A stretch of 64,000 bases of DNA from Pseudomonas oryzihabitans NBRC 102199 (GTDB lineage Bacteria; Pseudomonadota; Gammaproteobacteria; Pseudomonadales; Pseudomonadaceae), in assembly GCF_000730625.1 (NCBI RefSeq), contig NZ_BBIT01000005.1, positions 372,001-436,000 of the forward strand, given 5' to 3'. Both the position numbers and the translations under genes were made by a program. The notes under the pieces were generated by a model. The model did not search any database. It worked only from the letters and a program-made list of their open reading frames with translations, and had not been told where the DNA came from. Numbering within the stretch: the first letter of the stretch is position 1; each line of letters starts with the position of its first letter. This document shows, piece by piece, positions 26,394 through 34,022 of this stretch.

Positions 26394-27866
26394 ATGGCCG
26401 CCGAACCGCTGATCCTCGCCCTCGACGAGGGCACCACCAATGCCAAGGCGATCCTGATGGATCGCGCCGGTCGGGTCGTGGCCCGCGGTTCCCGGCCGCT
26501 CACTGTCCAGCATCCGCAAGCTGGCTATGCCGAGCAGGATCCCCTGGCCATCTGGCAGGCCCTGCAGGGCGCCATCGGCGACTGCCTGGCCCAGACGGAC
26601 GCCCCCCTGGCGGCCATCGCCATCAGCAACCAGCGCGAATCCGCCCTGGCCTGGGAGCGCGGCAGCGGCCAGTTGCTCGGCCCCCTGGTGAGCTGGCAGT
26701 GCAAGAGATCCCAGCCGCAGTGCGAAGCCTTGCACGCCGCCGGCCACGGCGAGCTGATCCGCGAGCGCAGCGGCCTGGCGCTGGACCCGATGTTTTCCGC
26801 CGGCAAATGGCGCTGGCTGCTCGACCAGATCCCCGACGGCACGGCCCGCGCCGCCGCTGGCGAGATCTGCCTGGGCACCGTGGACAGCTGGCTGCTCTGG
26901 CAACTCAGCGGTGGCACGAGCTTTCTCATCGACGCGGCCAACGCCGCCCGTACCCAGTTGCTCGATCTGCGCGGCGGTGACTGGGATCCGCAGCTGCTGA
27001 GTCTGTTCGGCATTCCCCGGGCGGCCCTGCCAGAGATCCGTCCTAGTACCGGCTGCTTCGGCGAGACCCGCGCCCAGGGTCCGCTGCCGGCCGGTCTGCC
27101 GATCCTGGCGATGATCGGCGATTCCCATGCGGCGCTGTTCGGCCAGGGCGGTTTCGTCCCGGGCAAGGTCAAGGCCACCCTGGGCACCGGCTCCTCATTG
27201 ATGACGCCCATCGCCGAACCGGTGGTTTCCGCCCATGGCCTGGCCACCACCCTGGCCTGGCGCCTGGGGGATACGCCGACCTTTGCCCTGGAAGGCAACA
27301 TCGTCCACACCGGCGCCGCCGTGGGCTGGACGGCGCGCCTGCTGGGCGGCGCCGGAGAGCTGGAGGCCCTGGCCGCCGAAGCCGCGGCGCTGCCGGACAA
27401 CGGCGGCGTCTACTTCGTCCCGGCGCTCGGGGGGCTCGGTGCGCCGCATTGGCGCGCCGAGGCGCGGGGGCTGTTCTGTGGTCTCAGCGAGAATTGCGGC
27501 CGGGCGCACCTGATGCGTGCGGCGCTGGAGGCCATCGCCTACCAGATCCGCGATGTCTTCGACGCCATGCAGCAGGACAGCCCGACGGCCTTGGACGAAC
27601 TCTGGGTGGACGGCGGCGCCACGCGCAACGAATGGCTGCTGCAATTCCAGGCCGACCTGCTGCAGCGCCCGGTGATCTGCAGCCTGTCGCCGGAGGTCTC
27701 GGCCCTGGGCGCCGCCCACCTGGCCGGCCACGCCCTGGGCTGGTGGCAGGACGCCGCGGCCCTGGCCGATCTCGAACGGCCCCGTCGCCGCTACGAACCC
27801 CGCGCCAACGCCGTGCCGGAACTCTATGCCGGCTGGCGCCAGGCGCTGGCGCGGACGCTGCGGTAG
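26394..27866 (+). CDS. FGGY-family carbohydrate kinase
   Basis: 490 residues, preceded by AAGGAG. FGGY/ASKHA fold: LDEGTTNAKAILMD at the N-terminus, NQRESALAW near 80, GDSHAALFGQGG near 240, and GTGSSLM in the ATP site near 262. The overall pattern is closer to glycerol kinase and its relatives than to xylulokinase. In this context it should phosphorylate the ketose made by the SDRs, giving the transketolase substrate. The true substrate is not readable. Last gene of the operon; a REP-like hairpin follows. Confidence 0.88.
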   Translation: MAAEPLILALDEGTTNAKAILMDRAGRVVARGSRPLTVQHPQAGYAEQDPLAIWQALQGAIGDCLAQTDAPLAAIAISNQRESALAWERGSGQLLGPLVSWQCKRSQPQCEALHAAGHGELIRERSGLALDPMFSAGKWRWLLDQIPDGTARAAAGEICLGTVDSWLLWQLSGGTSFLIDAANAARTQLLDLRGGDWDPQLLSLFGIPRAALPEIRPSTGCFGETRAQGPLPAGLPILAMIGDSHAALFGQGGFVPGKVKATLGTGSSLMTPIAEPVVSAHGLATTLAWRLGDTPTFALEGNIVHTGAAVGWTARLLGGAGELEALAAEAAALPDNGGVYFVPALGGLGAPHWRAEARGLFCGLSENCGRAHLMRAALEAIAYQIRDVFDAMQQDSPTALDELWVDGGATRNEWLLQFQADLLQRPVICSLSPEVSALGAAHLAGHALGWWQDAAALADLERPRRRYEPRANAVPELYAGWRQALARTLR

Positions 27867-27883
27867 GATTCCGGTATTTTGCT

Positions 27884-27963
27884 GATCGCGGCCATGGGCC
27901 GCTCCTACAGGATGTCCGGCTCCTGTAGGAGCGGTCGCTACGGCGCACCGGCATGGCCGCGAT
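27884..27963. repeat. REP/BIME-like palindrome
   Basis: Perfect inner stem GCTCCTACAGGA (27901-27912) with TCCTGTAGGAGC (27921-27932). Outer arms ATCGCGGCCATG (27885-27896) and CATGGCCGCGAT (27952-27963) are also perfectly complementary. The CTGTAGGAGCGG block is typical of Pseudomonas REP sequences. It is located just past the kinase gene. Confidence 0.85.
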
Positions 27964-28016
27964 TTGGCGGGATCAGCCCCGTAGCCTTTTCCAATGGGAC
28001 ACCGTGGCGAGGGGCG

Positions 28017-28052
28017 CCCTCACCCCAACCCTCTCTCCAAGGAAGAGGGGGC
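28017..28052. repeat. CCCTCACCCC-type palindromic repeat, copy 1
   Basis: Starts CCCTCACCCCAACCCTCTC and ends in GAAGAGGGGG, forming an imperfect CCTCTC/GAGAGG-type hairpin. The same unit recurs at 28215-28250, 52071-52106, 52174-52213 and 52272-52311. Confidence 0.8.
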
Positions 28053-28060
28053 TAGCCCGT

Positions 28061-28191
28061 AGGTTGGGTTGAGACGGCTCCATCGTCGAAGCCCAACAAC
28101 AGGGATCCGATCCGGGCACCGTTGGGCTTCGCTGCGCTCAACCCAACCTATGGGGCCCCCGTAGCGTGGAAAACGGCGCAGCCTTTTCCAC
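28061..28191. repeat. Intergenic hairpin repeat, copy B
   Basis: Second copy of the element at 1230-1369: AGGTTGGG arm, GTTGGGCTTCGCTGCGC block, AACCCAACCT, then CCCGTAGC and a hairpin GTGGAAAA (28166-28173) with TTTTCCAC (28184-28191). The stem differs from copy A at one base pair, with both sides changed together. Confidence 0.8.
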
Positions 28192-28214
28192 TAGGGCATC
28201 GTGACGAAGTGCTG

Positions 28215-28250
28215 CCCTCACCCCAACCCTCTCCCCGAGGGAGAGGGGGC
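28215..28250. repeat. CCCTCACCCC-type palindromic repeat, copy 2
   Basis: CCCTCACCCCAACCCTCTCC followed by CCGAGGGAGAGGGGGC; the CCCTCTCC/GGAGAGGG arms are nearly perfect. Together with the other repeats it fills most of the 470-base gap 27867-28337, in which I see no gene. Confidence 0.8.
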
Positions 28251-28337
28251 TGTCCGAGCAGGCGGTTGGCTGCATTCGTCCCGGCGGGAGCGGCGTCGAC
28301 TAGCGCGGTGCTGCCCGTAAGAGCAGCCCGGGATGGC

Positions 28338-30128
28338 TCAGGTCGGCAGAGTCATGAAGATCTGCGTCCCCTGACCGGGACGGGAGACCACGCCGATGCG
28401 GCCGCCGTGCTGGCGGATGATTTCCTTGCACAGGGCCAGGCCCAGGCCGGCGCCGCCCTTCTGGCTGCCGATCTGCACGAAGGGCTCGAATACCCGACCC
28501 TGCTGGGCGTAGGCGATGCCTTCGCCGTTGTCCTGCACCGCCATCAGCAGCTGTTCGTTCTGGCGCATGGCCTGAATGACGATACGGCCGCCGGCCGGGG
28601 TATGGCGCAGGGCATTGCTCAGCAGGTTGTCGAACACCCGGGCCAGTTGCTTGGGATCCAGGCTGACCCGTGGCAGCGGCGTGTGCAGCAACTCGACGGC
28701 CAGCTCGACATCGCGCTCGCGGGCCTCGTCGGCGTGGCGGGCGCGGGCTTCCTCCAGCAGGTCGCCGATCTCGCTCGGCAGCTTTTCCGGACGCTGCAGA
28801 CCGCTCTGGTGGCGCGAATAGTCCAGCAGGTCGTTGATCAACTGCACCAGGCGATGGGTCTCCTCGTCCACCGTCTGCAGCAGAAAGGCCTCGCGGGATT
28901 CCGGCGCCACCTTGAGGCGTTCGCGCAGCAGACCGAAGGCCATGTGCATGCCGGTGACCGGGGTGCGCAATTCGTGGGAGGCGCGCAGGACGAATTCGTT
29001 GCGCACCCGATCGAAGGCGCGCTGCTCGGTGACATCGCGCAGCACCATCAGCGCACCCACGCTGCGGCCGTCGGCGTGGTTGACCGGGGTCAGACTCCAG
29101 GCCAGCAGCCGCACCTCATCATCGACGCGGATCTCCAGGTCTTCGGGCGCCGCGTCCAGGGCGCCGCCGGCCAGTACCCGTTGTACGCTGGTCTCGATTT
29201 CCGGCCGTTCCAGGGCGGCGATCAGGGATTCGCCCAGGTGATTCTCGTTCCAGCCCAGCTGGCGGCAGGCCACCGGATTGGCGTGCTCGATGTTGCCCTG
29301 GGGATCGAGGATCACCAGGCCGTAGTCGATACTGTCGAGCACGGCCTGCAGGCGCCGCTGGCCGGCCACCAGGGCCTCGACATTGGTCTGGCTGAGGCGG
29401 TGCAGGGCCTGGGCCATGTTGCCGAAGCGGCGGCTGAGCAGGGTGAACTCGGCGATCTGCGAGGTGGGCAGCTGGACGTCGAAGTTGCCCTGGCTGATGC
29501 GCTCGGCGGCCTTGGCCAGGCCGTCGATGGGCCCGGTGAAGCGCCGGGCGATGCCGTTGGCGGTGACCACCCCGGTGACCAGGATGGCCACGCCGATCAG
29601 CGCCAGCAGCAGGGCGATGATCACCGCCCGGTCATGGGCCTCGTCCTGCATGCGCTCCAGGGTCACCACATAGCTGCGCTGCAGATCGTAGATGCGCGTG
29701 CGCAGCGCGTTGAGGGTTTGCTGGAAGCCGCGATCGGCGCGCAGCTCGCCATAGCCCGCCGGGGGCGCGCGCAGGTAGTCGGAAAAGCGCTGGTAGCGCT
29801 GCTTGACGTCTTCCAGGATGGCCAGCTGCTCGGGCTTGCGCATCTGGCCTTCGACCTGTTGCAGGTACTCCTGGAAACGCTTCTGGGCCGCGGCCAGCGA
29901 CTGGGGGTTGGGTGCCCCGTCGAGCATCTGGAACAGGCTGTTGCTCAGCTCCTGGCGCATGTTCAGCGTCAGGTTGATGAAGTCCAGGTTGCTGCGGGTC
30001 TGGACGCTCTGCTCGCGGGCCAGGTGCAGGACGCTGACCAGGCCCACTAGCAGCCCGATGAGGGCCACGGCGATCAGGGCGGAGATGCTGAGAAAGAGGC
30101 GGGTGTGCAACTTGATCGGCAGCTTCAT
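28338..30128 (-). CDS. kinB: Sensor histidine kinase KinB
   Basis: 596 residues, matching the KinB family length. TM1 at about 12-36, a periplasmic helical domain, TM2 at about 168-190, HAMP, a PAS domain (about 250-370, LDSIDYGLVILDPQGNI), HisKA with the phospho-His in ASHELRTPVTG, and HATPase (FDNLLSNALRHT, DNGEGI, GAGLGLALCKEI). Known in P. aeruginosa: KinB acts mainly as a phosphatase of AlgB and affects alginate and virulence. Its start overlaps the algB stop by 4 bases (ATGA), so the two are coupled. Confidence 0.93.
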   Translation of the reverse strand: MKLPIKLHTRLFLSISALIAVALIGLLVGLVSVLHLAREQSVQTRSNLDFINLTLNMRQELSNSLFQMLDGAPNPQSLAAAQKRFQEYLQQVEGQMRKPEQLAILEDVKQRYQRFSDYLRAPPAGYGELRADRGFQQTLNALRTRIYDLQRSYVVTLERMQDEAHDRAVIIALLLALIGVAILVTGVVTANGIARRFTGPIDGLAKAAERISQGNFDVQLPTSQIAEFTLLSRRFGNMAQALHRLSQTNVEALVAGQRRLQAVLDSIDYGLVILDPQGNIEHANPVACRQLGWNENHLGESLIAALERPEIETSVQRVLAGGALDAAPEDLEIRVDDEVRLLAWSLTPVNHADGRSVGALMVLRDVTEQRAFDRVRNEFVLRASHELRTPVTGMHMAFGLLRERLKVAPESREAFLLQTVDEETHRLVQLINDLLDYSRHQSGLQRPEKLPSEIGDLLEEARARHADEARERDVELAVELLHTPLPRVSLDPKQLARVFDNLLSNALRHTPAGGRIVIQAMRQNEQLLMAVQDNGEGIAYAQQGRVFEPFVQIGSQKGGAGLGLALCKEIIRQHGGRIGVVSRPGQGTQIFMTLPT

Positions 30129-31474
30129 AGCCCGTACTGCTTGCGTTTTCGATAGAGCGTGGAGGCGTCGATGCCCAGGGTCTTGGCGGCCTGGTCGAGG
30201 GTCTCGCTGGTGGCCATCACCGCGGCGATGTGGGCGCGCTCCAGGGCTTCCAGACTCAGCGCCTCGCCGACCCGCGGTGCGCTGGCGGCGCCGCTGGAGG
30301 CCGGGCTGTCACCCATGCCCAGGTGGTTGACGTCCACCAGGTCCTGGCCGCAGATGATGCTCGCCCGCTCGATGACGTTGCGCAGCTCGCGGACGTTGCC
30401 CGGCCAGCCATAATTGCGCAGGGCGTCCAGGGCCGCCTCACTGAAGCCATGGGCGGGTCTGTTGTAGTCCTTGACGAAGCGGGCGAGAAAGCGCTCGGCC
30501 AGATCGACGATGTCTTCCTTGCGCTCGCGCAGCGGCGGCAGGTTGAGCACGATGACGTTGAGGCGATAGAGCAGGTCTTCACGGAATTCGTTTTCCGCCA
30601 CCATCTGTTCCAGGTTGCGGTTGGTGGCGGCGAGGATGCGCACGTCGGCGCGACGGGTCACCGGATCGCCGACGCGCTCGTATTCCTTGTCCTGGATGAA
30701 GCGCAAGAGCTTGGGCTGCAGGGCCAGGGGGAAGTCGCCGATCTCGTCGAGGAAGAGGGTGCCGCCGTCGGCCTGGCTGACCCGGCCGAGGGTGCTCTCG
30801 CTGGCCCCGGTGAAGGCGCCGCGGGTATGGCCGAACATCTCGCTTTCCATCAGATCGGCCGACAGCGACGGGCAGTTGATGGTGACGAAGGTCTTCTTGG
30901 CGCGCCGACTCCAGGCGTGGATGGCGCGGGCCAGTTCGCCCTTGCCGGAACCGGACTCGCCGAGGATCAGCACGTTGGCATCGGTGGTGGCGACCTGGCG
31001 GGCGGTCTCCAGGATGCTCATCATCGCCGGGCTGCGCGAATCGAGACCGGCGCTGGACTTGCGTACCTCGCCCTCGAGGGCCTCCAGGCGCGCCGAGAGC
31101 TGGCGGAACTCCAGCTGCTTGGCCGCCGCCATGCGCAGCTGATCGGGACTGCAGGGCTTCACCAGGTAGTCGGCGGCGCCGGCCTGCATGGCGTCCACCG
31201 CGGTGTCGATGGCCGAGTGGGCGGTGACGATCACCACCCGCATCCAGGGCGCCTGGATGCGCATCTGCTGCAGCACGTCCAGACCGTTGTCCGCGCCCAG
31301 GCGCAGGTCAAGAAAGCAGAGGTCGTAGACCTGGCGCAGCAGCAGGGCCTCGGCCTGGGCCGCGCTGTTGGCCGTGGCCACGCTGTAGCCGGCGTCTTCC
31401 AGGCAGAAACGAAAGGTCCGCAGGATGGCGGCTTCGTCATCCACGAGCAGGATACGACCGCTGGTTTGTTCCAT
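30125..31474 (-). CDS. algB: NtrC-type response regulator AlgB
   Basis: 449 residues, the same length as known AlgB. Receiver domain with D56 in FLDLRLG and K in VKPCSPD; an AAA+ sigma-54 activation domain with Walker A GESGSGKGE, the sigma-54-contact loop GAFTGA and Walker B GGTLFLDEIGD; and a Fis-type helix-turn-helix at the end (LDQAAKTLGIDASTLYRKR). Known: AlgB is phosphorylated via KinB and regulates alginate and other genes. It is divergent from a three-gene unit with a sigma-54-type promoter, which makes that unit a probable target. Confidence 0.95.
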   Translation of the reverse strand: MEQTSGRILLVDDEAAILRTFRFCLEDAGYSVATANSAAQAEALLLRQVYDLCFLDLRLGADNGLDVLQQMRIQAPWMRVVIVTAHSAIDTAVDAMQAGAADYLVKPCSPDQLRMAAAKQLEFRQLSARLEALEGEVRKSSAGLDSRSPAMMSILETARQVATTDANVLILGESGSGKGELARAIHAWSRRAKKTFVTINCPSLSADLMESEMFGHTRGAFTGASESTLGRVSQADGGTLFLDEIGDFPLALQPKLLRFIQDKEYERVGDPVTRRADVRILAATNRNLEQMVAENEFREDLLYRLNVIVLNLPPLRERKEDIVDLAERFLARFVKDYNRPAHGFSEAALDALRNYGWPGNVRELRNVIERASIICGQDLVDVNHLGMGDSPASSGAASAPRVGEALSLEALERAHIAAVMATSETLDQAAKTLGIDASTLYRKRKQYGL

Positions 31475-31543
31475 GACGGGAGAACTCCAGGCCGCAGGGG
31501 CCGAAACGCGCTAAAGGACAGGGCTGGCAGTTAGTCCATCATA

Positions 31544-31785
31544 CATCGTGCAAGTTGCAATCCGCTGGACCATCGGGCAATCCGGGCAGGGCGTCGCGGG
31601 CATCGTGCAGATCGCAACCCGCCGGCGAGAAAGTGGCAAAAAGCGGATTTTTTGGTGGGCAGTGGAGGGTTTCGGGCTCCCTTTCCCCTTCGCGCGGTCG
31701 AGCGGACTGGCCCGGTGCCTCCAGATCAGCCCCTGGCCATCATGCAAAACGCAATGGTTCAGGCGTTGCACCTTGCAAGGTGTAA
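31544..31785 (+). promoter_or_regulatory. Candidate enhancer array upstream of a sigma-54 promoter
   Basis: Three related motifs with the core TGCA-N4-GCAA occur at 31545-31560 (ATCGTGCAAGTTGCAA), 31602-31617 (ATCGTGCAGATCGCAA) and 31739-31754 (ATCATGCAAAACGCAA). A strong 20-bp palindrome, TTGCACCTTGCAAGGTGTAA, follows at 31766-31785 and is centred about 78 bases upstream of the -24 element. Spacing suits an NtrC-type activator. AlgB is the obvious candidate because its gene is adjacent. Confidence 0.55.
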
Positions 31786-31850
31786 GTGCAGGCGTCTCTG
31801 CCTAAAAGCATAAGTTGTTGTTTTAAAAGGCAAAAATAGTTTTCGAAAAG

Positions 31851-31868
31851 CTGGCACGCAGTCTGCAA
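31851..31868 (+). promoter_or_regulatory. Sigma-54 (RpoN) promoter
   Basis: CTGGCACGCAGTCTGCAA: the -24 GG (31853-31854) and -12 GC (31865-31866) are 12 bases apart, and the TGGCAC-N5-NTGCA pattern fits the RpoN consensus. Predicted start is near 31878, 40 bases before the first small gene. Confidence 0.75.
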
Positions 31869-31917
31869 TCTCCTTGGCAAGCCGGCCTCAGGGCCAACGG
31901 ATTGCAGGAGATACCCG

Positions 31918-32172
31918 ATGATCAGCCAGACCCTTCGCAAGCACTTGGTAGGTACTGCGCTCTTCGCTTGCTTCGCCAGCGCCGCCGTCGCCGCCCCCCA
32001 GGGCCAGGAGGTCAGCCGCGAACAGGCACTCATCGCATCCACCCGCATTGCTGCCCAGGCCATGGTGCCCGCAGCCAAGCCGCTGGCAAGTCAAGGCCGT
32101 GGGGAACTCAAAGCCATCCCGGCACAGTCCAACGGTGACCGTTTGGTGAAGCAGACCCGCTGGGTATTCTGA
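31918..32172 (+). CDS. Small secreted protein of unknown function
   Basis: 84 residues, preceded by AGGAG. A signal peptide covers about 1-27 (KHLVGTALFACFASAAVAA, cleavage before APQG). The mature part is about 57 residues, polar and Ala/Gln-rich (EVSREQALIASTRIAAQAM), without cysteines. I do not recognise a domain. It is the first of three short genes downstream of a sigma-54 promoter divergent from algB, with only 4 bases to the next gene. A periplasmic stress or envelope role is only a guess from context. Confidence 0.7.
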   Translation: MISQTLRKHLVGTALFACFASAAVAAPQGQEVSREQALIASTRIAAQAMVPAAKPLASQGRGELKAIPAQSNGDRLVKQTRWVF

Positions 32173-32176
32173 GGTC

Positions 32177-32595
<419 letters not shown>

Positions 32596-32617
32596 CGGCT
32601 GGTCTGTGAGCAACACA

Positions 32618-32644
32618 AGCAGCCGGTCGTGATGACCGGCTGCT
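32618..32644 (+). terminator. Hairpin after the small-protein operon
   Basis: AGCAGCCGGTC pairs perfectly with GACCGGCTGCT around a 5-base loop, 23 bases after the DUF1328 stop. No T-run follows, so it may end the transcript only partly or protect its 3' end. Confidence 0.6.
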
Positions 32645-32809
32645 GAGGCTCTGTCATCGGATTGCAGCTTTAAGCCGATTCAATGGACAACCTCTAAGTC
32701 GTCTCCTGATCCGAGACGCAATGGCCACATGGTCGGGACGCTCTGCAGTAGGGGAGGGTTCCAAGAGTACAGGGAGTACTTTCGCACTCGCGGCGGACTG
32801 GGCTGGTTA

Positions 32810-32880
32810 CGACCACACCCCTGAATTCGACCGGTTTCGTCTCTAGCGAAACCCGCCGACGTCAGGGGTGTCGTCGTTTT
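32810..32880. other. Long intergenic hairpin
   Basis: CGACCACACCCCTGA (32810-32824) pairs with TCAGGGGTGTCGTCG (32862-32876) with one mismatch. Inside it, GGTTTCG pairs with CGAAACC. A run of four T follows on the plus strand. I see no gene in 32645-32911; this element could terminate transcription arriving from either side or be part of a small RNA. Confidence 0.55.
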
Positions 32881-32911
32881 GGGAGCGGAAAAGTCGGACG
32901 TTCGGCAGGAC

Positions 32912-33811
32912 TCAACCCTGCCAGAAGGCGTCCCACCAGGAACGCTCGCCGCGAGCGTCTTCCAGAACCACGGTACAGGTGGTGCCGGCCGCCAGCAGCA
33001 GGCCCTCGGGCAGCGGGTCCAGGGCGATGCGCACCGGCACCCGCTGGGCCAGGCGTACCCAGTTGAAGGTGGGATTCACATCGGCGGTGAGTTCACGACT
33101 CTGGGGGTTGTCCCGGTCATAGATGCCGCGGGCGATGCTTTCCACGTGGCCCTGCAGCGTCTGGCCGCTCATCAGGCGCATCTCCACCGCTGCACCGACC
33201 CGCACATGGGGCAGCTTGGTCTCTTCGAAATAGCCATAGACCCAGAACGAATGGGCGTCGATGACGGCCAGCTTGGGCGCGCCCGCGGCGGCATAGTCGC
33301 CCTTGAACACCGAGAGGTTGGTGACGTAGCCGTCCACGGGGGCCAGCACCCGGGTGCGCTTGAGGTTGAGGCGCGCCGATTCCAGCTGGGCCTGGGCCTG
33401 ACGCAGATCGGCCTCGGCGGCCAGGGCCGCGCTGCTGGCGTCCTCGCGGTTCTCGCGAGAGACCACCAGGCTGTCGATGTCGGCGCGGCGGCGGGCGTTC
33501 TGCTGACGCATGGCCAGGGTGGCCTTGCGCGCGGCGACCGAGGCCTCGGCCTGATGCACGGCGATCTCGTAGTGTTCCGGATCGATCTGCAGCAGCAGGT
33601 CGCCCTTTTTGACCCACTGGTTGTCGCGCACGGCGATCTCGGTGACCAGGCCCGCTACGTCGGGCGCGATGGTGATGACCTCGGCGCGCACTCGGCCGTC
33701 GCGGGTCCAGGGATCGTTCATGTAGTGCACCCAGAGCAGCCGACCGAGGATCAGCGCCAGGCAGACCACCAGCAGGGTAAAGAGCACGCCGAAGAGTTTC
33801 TTGAGGATCAT
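32912..33811 (-). CDS. HlyD/AaeA-type efflux adaptor
   Basis: 299 residues. One N-terminal membrane anchor at about 7-29, then a biotinyl-lipoyl half-motif (APDVAGLVTEI), a helical hairpin (about 85-150, rich in A, R, Q), the second lipoyl half (VLAPVDGYVTNLSV) and a beta-barrel region. Known: AaeA-like adaptors join an inner-membrane FUSC pump to an outer-membrane channel for aromatic acid efflux. Last gene of the four-gene efflux operon; it starts 10 bases after the DUF1656 gene. Confidence 0.88.
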   Translation of the reverse strand: MILKKLFGVLFTLLVVCLALILGRLLWVHYMNDPWTRDGRVRAEVITIAPDVAGLVTEIAVRDNQWVKKGDLLLQIDPEHYEIAVHQAEASVAARKATLAMRQQNARRRADIDSLVVSRENREDASSAALAAEADLRQAQAQLESARLNLKRTRVLAPVDGYVTNLSVFKGDYAAAGAPKLAVIDAHSFWVYGYFEETKLPHVRVGAAVEMRLMSGQTLQGHVESIARGIYDRDNPQSRELTADVNPTFNWVRLAQRVPVRIALDPLPEGLLLAAGTTCTVVLEDARGERSWWDAFWQG

Positions 33812-33821
33812 GGCAGGAGTC

Positions 33822-34022
33822 CTAGCGATAGACGCACAGCGCCAGGGCGCAGTAGAGGCAGATGAACAGGGCCAGGCGCAGCAGCGCCGGATGCCAGACG
33901 ACGTGATAGAGACCGACCGCGGCGAGCACCCGGTCCAGCGCCCAGGCGAGCAGGGCGGCGACCAGGAACAGCACCGTCACGGTGGGCAGGTAGAGGCCGT
34001 GGAAGGCGATTTCACGTGGCAT
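33822..34022 (-). CDS. DUF1656 small membrane protein (AaeX-like)
   Basis: 66 residues from ATG 34022 (MPREIAFHGLYLP). Two hydrophobic segments at about 12-32 and 44-64. The N-terminal EI-HGLYLPP-like motif is characteristic of DUF1656. These proteins are always found between a FUSC pump and an HlyD adaptor; their exact role is not known. The start overlaps the FUSC gene by 11 bases. Confidence 0.88.
   Translation of the reverse strand: MPREIAFHGLYLPTVTVLFLVAALLAWALDRVLAAVGLYHVVWHPALLRLALFICLYCALALCVYR

Noticed and set aside
31511-31805. Two short overlapping frames in the algB upstream gap
   Set aside because: No ribosome-binding site or family; the stretch is better explained as a regulatory region.
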